This document shows positions 1 to 6,935 of a DNA stretch of 6,954 bases, in pieces. The DNA comes from an uncultured Ruminococcus sp. (lineage in GTDB: Bacteria > Bacillota > Clostridia > Oscillospirales > Ruminococcaceae): the NCBI GenBank assembly GCA_947177375.1, contig CAMWUF010000052.1, forward strand, positions 1 to 6,954, in the 5' to 3' direction. The notes under the pieces were generated by a model that was not told the DNA's origin, made no database searches, and saw only the letters and a program-made list of their open reading frames with translations. Numbering within the stretch: the first letter of the stretch is position 1; each line of letters begins with the position of its first letter. Position numbers and translations under genes: made by a program.

Positions 1-12
1 CTATGAATGATA

Positions 13-21
13 TGATATAAT
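13..21 (+). promoter_or_regulatory. Extended -10 promoter element for the moxR operon
   Basis: The sequence TGATATAAT fits an extended -10 box (TGn followed by a perfect TATAAT at 16-21). It would start transcription near base 28 and leave a leader of about 45 bases before the ATG at 74. A -35 box at normal spacing would lie just before the window, so it cannot be checked, but an extended -10 element can work with a weak one. Two overlapping near-matches (TATGAT at 11-16, TACAAT at 22-27) make the exact start site uncertain. Confidence 0.5.
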
Positions 22-56
22 TACAATATGAAACTATTTTTTATTAAAAATTCATC

Positions 57-64
57 AAGAGAGG
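57..64 (+). promoter_or_regulatory. Ribosome binding site of the moxR-type gene
   Basis: AAGAGAGG lies 9 bases before the ATG at 74 and pairs well with the 3' end of 16S rRNA. It fixes the start of the first gene. The same GAGAGG core and spacing recur before prmA. Confidence 0.75.
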
Positions 65-73
65 TTTAATTTT

Positions 74-1009
74 ATGCAAGAAGATATCAGAAAAATTTTG
101 CAAAGTGTGAATAAAGTAATTGTTGGCAAAGATGAAACAATTTTAAAAGCAATCATTGCTATGCTTTGTGGCGGGCATGTGTTACTGGAAGATGTCCCTG
201 GTGTTGGCAAAACACAGCTTGCCGCAGCGTTGGCACGTTCTGTCGGTGGTGAATTTCATAGAATTCAGCTGACACCAGATATTATGCCGTCAGATATTAC
301 GGGTTATTCTATTGTGAATCAAAAAGATGGTTCACTGGAATATAAAGCAGGTGTAGCAATTTGTAATTTTTTGCTTGCTGATGAAATTAACAGAGCATCT
401 CCAAAAGTGCAATCTGCTTTATTAGAAATCATGGAAGAACATCAAATCAGCCTTGATGGTCAGACACATATTTTGCCTGAACCGTTTATGGTAATTGCAA
501 CACAGAATCCAGTGGAAACTTATGGGACATATCATTTGCCTGAAGCACAAATGGATAGATTTTTTATGAAAATTTCTATGGGGTATCCGACAATGCAGGA
601 GGAACTGGCTATTTTAGAACGCAATGGCGAAGGTAATCCGATTGGAAATATTTCCACAGCTGTTATTTCCACACGGGAAATTTGTCAGCTCCAGAAAAAA
701 ATAAATACTATTCAAGTAACTGAGGGTGTGAGAAATTATATTCTTGCTTTAGTAAGAGCCACCAGAGAAAGTGATATGTCTGCATTGGGTGTCAGCCCCA
801 GAGGCAGTATTGCTTGTTATAAAGCTGTGCGGGCATCTGCATTTTTGCATGGCAGAAGTTTTGCAACGCCAGATGATGTCAAAGATTTAGCAATTCCTGT
901 GTTGGCACATAGAATTTTATTATCACCAAAAGGAAGAAATATGCTAGGTTCTCCTGAAGCTCTTGTGAAACAATTACTGGATACAATAGCTGTTCCAGCA
1001 AATGCCTAA
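74..1009 (+). CDS. MoxR-family AAA+ ATPase
   Basis: Complete 311-residue cytoplasmic ATPase, the usual length for MoxR proteins. Walker A is G43-V-G-K-T47 inside DVPGVGKT. Walker B is LLADEINRA with D103/E104. The sensor 1 region is ATQNPVE with N145. The family signature GTYHLPEAQMDRF ends in the likely arginine finger R162. The sensor 2 lid motif is GVSPRG with R243, followed by the typical GRSFATPDDV and VLAHRI stretch. No catalytic residue appears to be missing. MoxR ATPases are thought to act as chaperone-like remodellers that help assemble or activate partner proteins, commonly encoded next door with DUF58, VWA or transglutaminase-like proteins. Here the stop codon overlaps the start of a DUF58 gene by one base (TAATG), and a transglutaminase gene follows, so those are its probable clients. 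The start is set by AAGAGAGG 9 bases upstream. Specific substrates are unknown. Confidence 0.96.
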   Translation: MQEDIRKILQSVNKVIVGKDETILKAIIAMLCGGHVLLEDVPGVGKTQLAAALARSVGGEFHRIQLTPDIMPSDITGYSIVNQKDGSLEYKAGVAICNFLLADEINRASPKVQSALLEIMEEHQISLDGQTHILPEPFMVIATQNPVETYGTYHLPEAQMDRFFMKISMGYPTMQEELAILERNGEGNPIGNISTAVISTREICQLQKKINTIQVTEGVRNYILALVRATRESDMSALGVSPRGSIACYKAVRASAFLHGRSFATPDDVKDLAIPVLAHRILLSPKGRNMLGSPEALVKQLLDTIAVPANA

Positions 1010-2241
1010 TGGTGAATGATATGAAAAAATTATTTGGAATTTTGAAGCATTCTAAAATAATACGCCCCAAAAGTTTAAAAAGTAGTTTTGAAATTATTTT
1101 AATTATTATTATGGCATATGCATTTACGCATTATCTTGATGGCGATATTGGCGTTGTTGTCTGGAGTTTTTTAATCATTGCACCGTTATTGTCTATTATA
1201 TTAAGCTATTATGCAATTTTTAAACTTAGAATACATTTAGAAGCACCTGATTATCTTGCAAAAGGTAAAAATTTTCGTGTGAATTTTATTGCAAGTACAA
1301 TTGGAAAATTGCCTGTGCCTTTTGTGAGATGTCATATAAAACCAGCAGCAAATATTGTGCAACAAGATAATAGAACCGTACAAAGTGCTATGACATCAAA
1401 AGAAAATTTAATCATTTCTTATCAGATGACAGCAAAATATGTCGGATTAGCTGAAATTAAAATAAAAAGATTAGCGATTTCTGATTATTTGGGTTTGGTA
1501 GAGTTCAAATATGGACATATTCCAGATGATTATAAAATTAAAATTGGTGTGATTCCTGCAATTCCAGAATTGACAAATGCAAATATCATGTTACATGCTG
1601 TGAGTGATGTAATACTCACACAAGATGACGAAGAAGAAGAATCCAGTGCTAGTTTTTCGCCACAGTCTATGCTTGGCTATGTACATAGAGAATATGTTGC
1701 AGGTGATAGTTTAAGAAAAATTAACTGGAAAATGTCTGCCAAAAGACAAAAATTAATGGTTCGTATGGAAGAATCAGCGACTACTATCAGACCAACTGTT
1801 ATTTTAGATATTCAGCCAGAAACACAAGAAGAAAAATTAAAACACCGTGAAATTATGATAGAAGGGGCATTAGGGTTTTTAATGCTGTTAGTCAAGCAAG
1901 GGATTCCCTGTAGTCTGAGATTTGCAACGGGAAAGCAATGGAAATGTGTTATCTTAGAAAATGAAGATGATGTCAGAAATATATGCATAGAAATTGCAAC
2001 GGCAGATTTTGTAAATGATAATCATAGAATTGATTCCAGTGCATTCTATGAAAAAGCAGGCGTGTATTTAATTTATACTGCAAATCCAGATGAAGCACTT
2101 GCTTTAGAATTAGAAAGTTTGCGTGAAAAAGGCTATATTTGTGCCATTTGTCCAACAGGTACACAAAATTATCCATTAATGGATATGGATTCGCTTTGGG
2201 AATTGGACGAAAATTTTATAATGAAAAACTTGAAAAATTAA
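1009..2241 (+). CDS. DUF58 domain membrane protein
   Basis: A 410-residue protein from the first ATG. Two hydrophobic segments near the N-terminus (about residues 27-43 and 48-70) form a membrane hairpin, followed by a long soluble region. The DUF58 signature is clear at residues 227-244: REYVAGD, R236, then INWKMSA. It is followed by a VILDI strand like the metal-site strand of VWA-type folds. An acidic cluster (residues 206-211, DDEEEE) precedes the signature. DUF58 proteins are usual partners of MoxR ATPases and are proposed to be membrane-bound adaptors or clients; no enzymatic reaction is established. The gene overlaps the ATPase stop by one base, suggesting translational coupling. The start is ambiguous: ATG 1009 has no Shine-Dalgarno sequence, while ATG 1021 (giving MKKLFGILK, 406 residues) has GGTGA at 1011-1015, five bases upstream, so 1021 may be the main start. 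Confidence 0.93.
   Translation: MVNDMKKLFGILKHSKIIRPKSLKSSFEIILIIIMAYAFTHYLDGDIGVVVWSFLIIAPLLSIILSYYAIFKLRIHLEAPDYLAKGKNFRVNFIASTIGKLPVPFVRCHIKPAANIVQQDNRTVQSAMTSKENLIISYQMTAKYVGLAEIKIKRLAISDYLGLVEFKYGHIPDDYKIKIGVIPAIPELTNANIMLHAVSDVILTQDDEEEESSASFSPQSMLGYVHREYVAGDSLRKINWKMSAKRQKLMVRMEESATTIRPTVILDIQPETQEEKLKHREIMIEGALGFLMLLVKQGIPCSLRFATGKQWKCVILENEDDVRNICIEIATADFVNDNHRIDSSAFYEKAGVYLIYTANPDEALALELESLREKGYICAICPTGTQNYPLMDMDSLWELDENFIMKNLKN
1011..1015 (+). promoter_or_regulatory. Possible ribosome binding site favouring the DUF58 start at 1021
   Basis: GGTGA matches the downstream half of the AGGAGGTGATC anti-16S sequence and lies five bases before ATG 1021. No comparable site precedes ATG 1009. 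It overlaps the end of the previous gene, as expected for coupled reinitiation. Confidence 0.4.
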
Positions 2242-2255
2242 AGTGAGGTGCTGAC

Positions 2256-4511
2256 ATGTGGAATAAATTGCAAAACTTGTCAAATCACCCTGTGATGCGG
2301 TTTTTTTTGAAATTATTAGGCGACCCTATCAGATTATATGCTGTATTTTTGATAACAACTGTCATGTATTATTATCATGCCAATATGACAGCAATTTATA
2401 CAGTTTTTGCAGTATTAATTAGCTTTGTTCTCATGAAATTATATGATTTTATTGCAAAGCATAAATATCTGGGAATTTTAATTTATTTAATTTACATGTT
2501 TGCGGGATTAGAAATCATTGGCATGTTGGCAAATTGGGGGCAAAAATCTTATCCGATTAGTTTTATGATATGGTTTTTAACGCCTCAAAGTGTTGTGTCT
2601 TTTTCGTTGTGTTATACCATTGCGATTTATTTATTAATGCTGGGATTTTTAACAAGTGTTGTTTATTATTTTTCAAAAATTACTTATCGCATGAGTATGC
2701 AGTTTTTAATTATGCTGATTCCGTTGAGTTTCTATGCCAAGGAAAATCAGCATATGCCAGCTATTTTAGTAATTATTTTATTAGCAAGCTATTTTTTGTT
2801 AATGATTTATTGCAAAATGCTTCAGGATACAGAACGAATTCGCTATTTGCCAAGTTATCAAAGCAGAATGTCTATTGCATATTATGTATTGGGATTTTCT
2901 ATTCTTGCTTCTGTGATTCCGAAGCCGAATATCATACCAGACAGAGAATTTATTGATAATGCCATGTCTTATAGCTCTTGGTCAGATATTCTTATGAATG
3001 CAATTAGCATGTTTACAGATACAACGGATAATTCTATGTCAGTTTCTAATAATGCAAGAACAATTTATTATGTACAATCCCCTGAATCATTAAGATTAAA
3101 AACACAGACTTATTCTTATTATTTGGCAAATGATTCCTGGAATGTACTTGAAAATTATGATAAGCCAACAGAAGAATTATCTCAGCCGATTACTTATCGT
3201 CCGCAAGATGTATTGCAAGCAATTTTAAGTGCTTCTGAACAGGACAAGCAATTTGCAAAAAATTATGATTTAGAGAGTTTTACAAATTTAACACTTCCTG
3301 AACAAGAATTACAAAATTTATACTTGTATACTTGGTATAGGACACAAGTTTTACCAACACCAACAAGAATTAATGAATTAAATTTACATTCAGAATTGCC
3401 CAAAAAAATTACGCAATCTGCAACAAATACGTTTTATAGTTATAATTTCTCTGGTGAAGTTTCGCTTAATTACTATTCTGATAATTATGCAAGATATGAA
3501 ACAGTAAATTCTGTTTTACAGGAGCTGTCCCATGAAAATTATGAAAATTTATTGCTTGATGCCATAGAGATTTTAAAAAATACAAATTCTGGACAAGCTG
3601 TATTATTAAATCAAGTACTTACGGAATATTATAATGCTTATGCCTATCTGGAAGAAGTGAAAAAACATGATTTCTCAAGTAATGCAATTGATTTACTTGC
3701 AGAACAAATTACAGAAAATTGTGATTCTGATTTTGAAAAAGCCAAAGCAATTGAACAATATTTTTATCAACAACATTTCAAGTATGATTTAAATTATCAA
3801 AAATCCAATGGCGAAAATGCAGAATATTTTTTAACCCAGAGTAAAACAGGCGTTTGCTATGAATTTGCTACAGCAATGGTATTGCTTTGTAGAAGTGCTG
3901 GATTGCCTGCAAGATATGCCCAAGGTTATAATTTAAGTGAATTATATAATCGTCAAATCAATCAGCATCAGACAAATTATGTTATTAAAGTTCGTGACGC
4001 TCATGCATTTCCAGAAGTTTATATTTCAGGCTATGGTTGGCTAAGCTTTGAACCAACTGTGCCAAGCATGGATATTCCTGAAAATACATGGGCGGAAAAT
4101 AAAAATATTATGCTGTGGGGATTTGTTATATTAGCACTTGTCATTCTGGCAGGGATAATTTATATGATAATTCCTCGTATTCGGGAAAAAAATTTCCGAA
4201 AAAAATTAATTCGTATGACACCGCAGCAAAGTTCGTCAGCAATATTCCAGCATATGCGGCGACAGTTGCGTTTACCAGATAGTACAACTGTAAATGAGTT
4301 AGCAAAACATTCTAGTATTTTTTATCCTAAGAATGAATTGTTTCAGGCTCTAAATGTACTGCTCTATCGTCATAATCCAGTGACAGAAAAATTTATTATG
4401 ACATCACAACAGCTTGCAGAGGCATATATTCAGTGGCAAGCATCTTGGAAGCAATTCCAAAAAGAACAAGCACAAAAACAAAAACAAGAAAAAAAACGAA
4501 AGGGGCGTTGA
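2256..4511 (+). CDS. Membrane transglutaminase-like protein (TgpA-type layout)
   Basis: A 751-residue polytopic protein. About six or seven hydrophobic segments fill residues 27-224. A large, Asn/Gln/Tyr-rich, presumably extracytoplasmic region follows (225-617), then one more membrane span (about 618-639) and a cytoplasmic C-terminal domain resembling the DUF4129 tails of this family. The transglutaminase-like core lies near residues 495-605. Its catalytic Cys534 is in TGVCYEFATAMVLLCRSAGLPAR, and His583 is in RDAHAFPEVYI. The usual third residue sits in GWLSFEPT, where Glu599 stands in the common Asp position. This order matches TgpA/YebA-type proteins that accompany MoxR and DUF58. Their core has a papain-like Cys-His-Asp fold and may act as protease or transamidase; the substrate is unknown. 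GAGGTG lies five bases before the ATG, 14 bases after the DUF58 gene. The last 20 residues are a Lys/Gln/Arg-rich tail that overlaps the next gene's ribosome binding site. Confidence 0.92.
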   Translation: MWNKLQNLSNHPVMRFFLKLLGDPIRLYAVFLITTVMYYYHANMTAIYTVFAVLISFVLMKLYDFIAKHKYLGILIYLIYMFAGLEIIGMLANWGQKSYPISFMIWFLTPQSVVSFSLCYTIAIYLLMLGFLTSVVYYFSKITYRMSMQFLIMLIPLSFYAKENQHMPAILVIILLASYFLLMIYCKMLQDTERIRYLPSYQSRMSIAYYVLGFSILASVIPKPNIIPDREFIDNAMSYSSWSDILMNAISMFTDTTDNSMSVSNNARTIYYVQSPESLRLKTQTYSYYLANDSWNVLENYDKPTEELSQPITYRPQDVLQAILSASEQDKQFAKNYDLESFTNLTLPEQELQNLYLYTWYRTQVLPTPTRINELNLHSELPKKITQSATNTFYSYNFSGEVSLNYYSDNYARYETVNSVLQELSHENYENLLLDAIEILKNTNSGQAVLLNQVLTEYYNAYAYLEEVKKHDFSSNAIDLLAEQITENCDSDFEKAKAIEQYFYQQHFKYDLNYQKSNGENAEYFLTQSKTGVCYEFATAMVLLCRSAGLPARYAQGYNLSELYNRQINQHQTNYVIKVRDAHAFPEVYISGYGWLSFEPTVPSMDIPENTWAENKNIMLWGFVILALVILAGIIYMIIPRIREKNFRKKLIRMTPQQSSSAIFQHMRRQLRLPDSTTVNELAKHSSIFYPKNELFQALNVLLYRHNPVTEKFIMTSQQLAEAYIQWQASWKQFQKEQAQKQKQEKKRKGR

Positions 4512-4517
4512 TAGCAT

Positions 4518-5888
4518 ATGTCATTTTTAAAATGCAGAGCCAAAATATTGGGTGCAGTTGCGTCAACAGTGTTAAGTGTGACATTATTAGGAAATTCTTT
4601 GATTTCTGCAAATGTTACGGATAATTATAAAAATTGGAAACAAACTAACAGTAGTTGGAGCAACATTACAATTGGAACACAAGGCGAAACTGTAGCAAAT
4701 ATTGGCTGTGCAGTTACTTCTGCTGCTATGTTAATGGTAAAATCAGGTGCAGTGACAGAGACTGATTTTAATCCAGCTGTTTTGATAACATATTTGAATC
4801 AAAATGGTGGTTTTTCAGCAGATGGTGGTTTGAATTGGTGGGTATTAAATAATTATACACCAAATTTTAAATTTGACAGAAAACATGATTTATCTGGTTT
4901 TACAAACCAAGAGAAAATTGAAGAAGTCCAAAATTTATTAAATGATGGCTATTATATCATTGCACAAGTCAAATATGGGCAACATTTTGTAGCCGTTGAT
5001 TATGTAAAAAATTCTGAAATTATTATGATGGATCCTGGAAGTAAAAGCACTTCACTCAATGAAAAATATGGTATTAGCAGTATGACTTCATTGCGTTTGT
5101 TTAAACTTACAGATTCTGCATCACAAGCTCTTGAAAAAATACCACAGGAAACGGAATTACTAAAAATGCCTGTACAGGAATCAGCTCCAGAAATTCTTCT
5201 GACAGCACCTGCTACAGCACCTGTTACTTTGGAAACAATGCCTGAAACTGTAATCACAACAATTACAGAAACAACAGTGATTGTAACAACAACAGAAAAT
5301 ACAACAACAACTGAAACGGAGACTTCTACAACGACTAGTACAGAAACTACTACAACAAGCACAACAACAACGACTACAACACCAGAAATTATAAATTCTA
5401 CTAAGGCGACAACAGTGACTACAGCAGAAACAGTTTTAACAGATATTATTATTCCTGCTCCAGAAACTATGCCTGAAATTATACTGGATGCTCCACTGAT
5501 AGAAAATGATACAACTGTTGAAGATGATGCAGATTATGTGCAAGTTGTGATTTTGCAAGATGCACCCGAAATTGCACCAGATGTGAATCATAGTGTTTCA
5601 ACAGAAAATTTAAGAACAATGTTTATTCCAAAAGAACAGGCAAAAGATGTATTATCTGATGTGAAAGAACAAAATTTATACATGAATGTGAGATTTTATA
5701 TTCAGAAAAATTTGCGTTTGCGTGCAACACCAGATACAAATGCAGAAATTTTAAATATGATTCCCGAAGATACTTATCTTAATGTTGTGGAAGTAGACGA
5801 AGATTTTAAATGGGGAAAAGTTTTGTATGAAAATCAAGAAGGCTGGATTTCTTTGGATTTTACAAAATTATCACCTGATGAAACATAA
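4518..5888 (+). CDS. Secreted C39-like cysteine peptidase with Thr-rich linker and SH3-type domain
   Basis: A 456-residue exported protein. The signal peptide has K5, R7 and K9, a hydrophobic core at about 10-28, and likely cleavage after A31. There is no lipobox. Residues 38-198 resemble C39-like (papain-fold) peptidases: Gln42 as oxyanion-hole residue, Cys64 in NIGCAVTSAAM, His156 in GQHFVAVDYV and Asp172 in MMDPGS. A low-complexity linker of roughly 200-385 holds a Thr tract (244-302) flanked by Ala-Pro-Glu motifs. Residues 389-451 look like a bacterial SH3 domain (NLRLRATPDTNAEIL, then WGKVLYENQEGWISLDF), typical of cell-wall binding. The inferred role is a surface- or wall-associated peptidase; the substrate is unknown. 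No ABC transporter part is present, so bacteriocin leader processing is unlikely. The start is six bases after the transglutaminase gene, with AAAGGGG 12 bases upstream, so it belongs to the same operon. The catalytic assignment comes from motifs only. Confidence 0.85.
   Translation: MSFLKCRAKILGAVASTVLSVTLLGNSLISANVTDNYKNWKQTNSSWSNITIGTQGETVANIGCAVTSAAMLMVKSGAVTETDFNPAVLITYLNQNGGFSADGGLNWWVLNNYTPNFKFDRKHDLSGFTNQEKIEEVQNLLNDGYYIIAQVKYGQHFVAVDYVKNSEIIMMDPGSKSTSLNEKYGISSMTSLRLFKLTDSASQALEKIPQETELLKMPVQESAPEILLTAPATAPVTLETMPETVITTITETTVIVTTTENTTTTETETSTTTSTETTTTSTTTTTTTPEIINSTKATTVTTAETVLTDIIIPAPETMPEIILDAPLIENDTTVEDDADYVQVVILQDAPEIAPDVNHSVSTENLRTMFIPKEQAKDVLSDVKEQNLYMNVRFYIQKNLRLRATPDTNAEILNMIPEDTYLNVVEVDEDFKWGKVLYENQEGWISLDFTKLSPDET
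5247..5423 (+). repeat. Threonine-codon low-complexity tract
   Basis: This part of the peptidase gene encodes residues 244-302, of which I count 35 of 59 as Thr, including a run of seven. The codons are mainly ACA, broken up by ACT, ACG, GAA and Ser codons, so the DNA is a degenerate ACA-like triplet repeat. Such tracts serve as extended, often O-glycosylated linkers in secreted proteins of gut clostridia. Triplet slippage would change linker length without shifting the frame. Confidence 0.85.
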
Positions 5889-5896
5889 CATATAAT
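5868..5896 (+). promoter_or_regulatory. Candidate sigma-A promoter for prmA
   Basis: TTATCA at 5868-5873 matches the -35 consensus at four of six bases. After a 17-base spacer comes a perfect TATAAT at 5891-5896. Transcription would start near 5903. The -35 box lies inside the last codons of the peptidase gene. This is the only promoter-like sequence I found near prmA. AT-rich DNA yields chance matches, but perfect -10 and ideal spacing together are notable. Confidence 0.5.
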
Positions 5897-5907
5897 AATT
5901 GCTACAG

Positions 5908-5935
5908 AACCGCTGGTTTGAAAACTAGCGGTTTT
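5908..5935 (+). terminator. Rho-independent terminator after the peptidase gene
   Basis: An 11-bp stem pairs 5908-5918 (AACCGCTGGTT) with 5923-5933 (AACTAGCGGTT). It contains one G-U pair and has a TGAA loop at 5919-5922. It lies 19 bases after the peptidase stop codon. The T run is short (TTTT at 5932-5935, partly in the stem, then G), so termination may be incomplete and some readthrough into prmA is likely. If the promoter at 5868-5896 is used, the same hairpin also forms at the extreme 5' end of the prmA transcript. Confidence 0.7.
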
Positions 5936-5945
5936 GTGCGGAAAT

Positions 5946-5951
5946 GAGAGG
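5946..5951 (+). promoter_or_regulatory. Ribosome binding site of prmA
   Basis: GAGAGG lies nine bases before ATG 5961. It decides the prmA start against the upstream in-frame TTG at 5934, which falls inside the terminator stem and has no binding site. The spacer ends in seven T residues directly before the ATG. Confidence 0.75.
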
Positions 5952-5960
5952 CGTTTTTTT

Positions 5961-6935
5961 ATGAATTGGTTTGAAGTCAAAATTATGACAGAAACACAGG
6001 CATTAGATATTCTCTGTGCCATGTTGACAGATTTGGGTGTGAAAGGGTTTGTCACACAGGATAAAGAAAGTTTTCAGGAATTCTTGGAAAATAAACAAGG
6101 GCAATGGGATTATATTGACGAAGATTTAATGGGACTTGCCAATTGTGATACAAGTCTAATATTTTATTTGCCTGATGATGCACAGGGAGCTGAACAAATG
6201 TTAGCTGTTAAAAATTTATTAGAACAGTTGAAACATGCTGAACATGCAGAATTGTTCGGCAGTCTGGAGCTGTCCTGTGATAGCGTGAAAGAAGATGATT
6301 GGGCAAATAACTGGAAGCAATATTTTAAGCCTTTGCCAATTGGCGAAAAATTATTAATTAAGCCCTCATGGGAAGAAATTTCAGAAGCAGATAAAAATAA
6401 TAGAATTATTTTAGAAATTGACCCTGCTTCTAGCTTTGGCACTGGACAACATCATACAACAAGATTATGCTTAGAACTGGCGGAAACTGTATTGCAAAAA
6501 AATGATAAAATTTTAGATTTAGGCTGTGGAAGTGGTATTTTATCAATTGGAGCAATCTTATTAGGTGCGGAATCTGCTGTTGCTGTGGATATTGTAGAAA
6601 ATTCTGTTCGCACTGCAATGGAAAATGCTAATAAAAATCATATTTCAGAAAATAAATATCTTGCTTACTGTGGCGATATTTGTCAGAATAATGCATTATG
6701 TGAGAAAATCGGCAGTGATTATGATTTAATTTGTGCAAATATTGTTGCTGATGTGTTAATTGCCATGTCTGGTTTGTTTAAGAAATTTTTAAAGCCAAAG
6801 GGTTATTTAATTGTATCTGGTATTATTGCAGAACGTGCAAATGAAGTGTTTTCTGTTTTGGAAGAAAATGGATTTTTAGAAATAAAAATGCATGAAAAAT
6901 CTGGTTGGGTTGCGGTTTTATTGCAGGTAAAGTAA
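5961..6935 (+). CDS. prmA: Ribosomal protein L11 methyltransferase
   Basis: A 324-residue cytoplasmic enzyme expected to transfer methyl groups from S-adenosylmethionine to ribosomal protein L11, as PrmA does in E. coli. It is slightly longer than the E. coli enzyme. The N-terminal L11-recognition domain starts with the typical MNWFEVKI strand. The linker motif DDWANNWKQYFKPLPIG is at 112-128. The family motif DPASSFGTGQHHTTRLCLEL is at 154-173, where many PrmA proteins have DPG-AFGTG-H-TT. SAM-binding motif I is ILDLGCGSGILSIGA at 184-198, VAVDI with the acidic residue D210 follows, and ANIVADVL at 259-266 is the motif IV region. The protein is complete, ending with GWVAVLLQVK. It is separated from the peptidase operon by a terminator and probably has its own promoter. 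The start is ATG 5961. L11 methylation is conserved but dispensable where tested (E. coli). Confidence 0.95.
   Translation: MNWFEVKIMTETQALDILCAMLTDLGVKGFVTQDKESFQEFLENKQGQWDYIDEDLMGLANCDTSLIFYLPDDAQGAEQMLAVKNLLEQLKHAEHAELFGSLELSCDSVKEDDWANNWKQYFKPLPIGEKLLIKPSWEEISEADKNNRIILEIDPASSFGTGQHHTTRLCLELAETVLQKNDKILDLGCGSGILSIGAILLGAESAVAVDIVENSVRTAMENANKNHISENKYLAYCGDICQNNALCEKIGSDYDLICANIVADVLIAMSGLFKKFLKPKGYLIVSGIIAERANEVFSVLEENGFLEIKMHEKSGWVAVLLQVK

Noticed and set aside
1..73. Riboswitch or attenuator in the first leader
   Set aside because: The leader is short and almost pure A/T, with no stable stem or recognisable aptamer; only promoter and ribosome binding site signals are supported.
2285..2308. 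Short stem (TCAC/GTGA) followed by eight T residues
   Set aside because: The stem is only 4 bp and is separated from the T run by five bases; it is inside the gene. Too weak for a terminator.
2570..2956. Plus-strand open frame of 128 codons inside the transglutaminase gene
   Set aside because: It is a shifted-frame shadow of AT-rich membrane-span DNA, and its Cys/Phe-rich protein has no known motif.
4180..4200. Near-palindrome TTCGGG...CCGAA resembling a terminator stem
   Set aside because: It lies inside the transglutaminase gene where Arg/Lys codons follow the last membrane span, has a bulge, and is followed by A residues rather than T.
4433..4624. Small plus-strand frame across the transglutaminase/peptidase junction
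   Set aside because: It overlaps both real genes out of frame. The signal peptide and catalytic motifs downstream lie in the 4518 frame.
5000..5362. Minus-strand open frame of 120 codons rich in Val and Ser
   Set aside because: It is the antisense image of the Thr-codon tract (ACA/ACT read backwards as Val/Ser-type codons). It lies fully inside a well-supported gene and has no recognisable domain.
4518..5888. Bacteriocin-processing C39 transporter
   Set aside because: The protein has a signal peptide and a single C39-like domain, with no membrane spans or ATP-binding cassette, and no small double-glycine peptide gene is present nearby.
5934..5960. Upstream TTG start extending PrmA by nine residues
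   Set aside because: The TTG overlaps the terminator stem and lacks a ribosome binding site, and MNWFEVKI is the usual PrmA beginning, with GAGAGG at proper distance.
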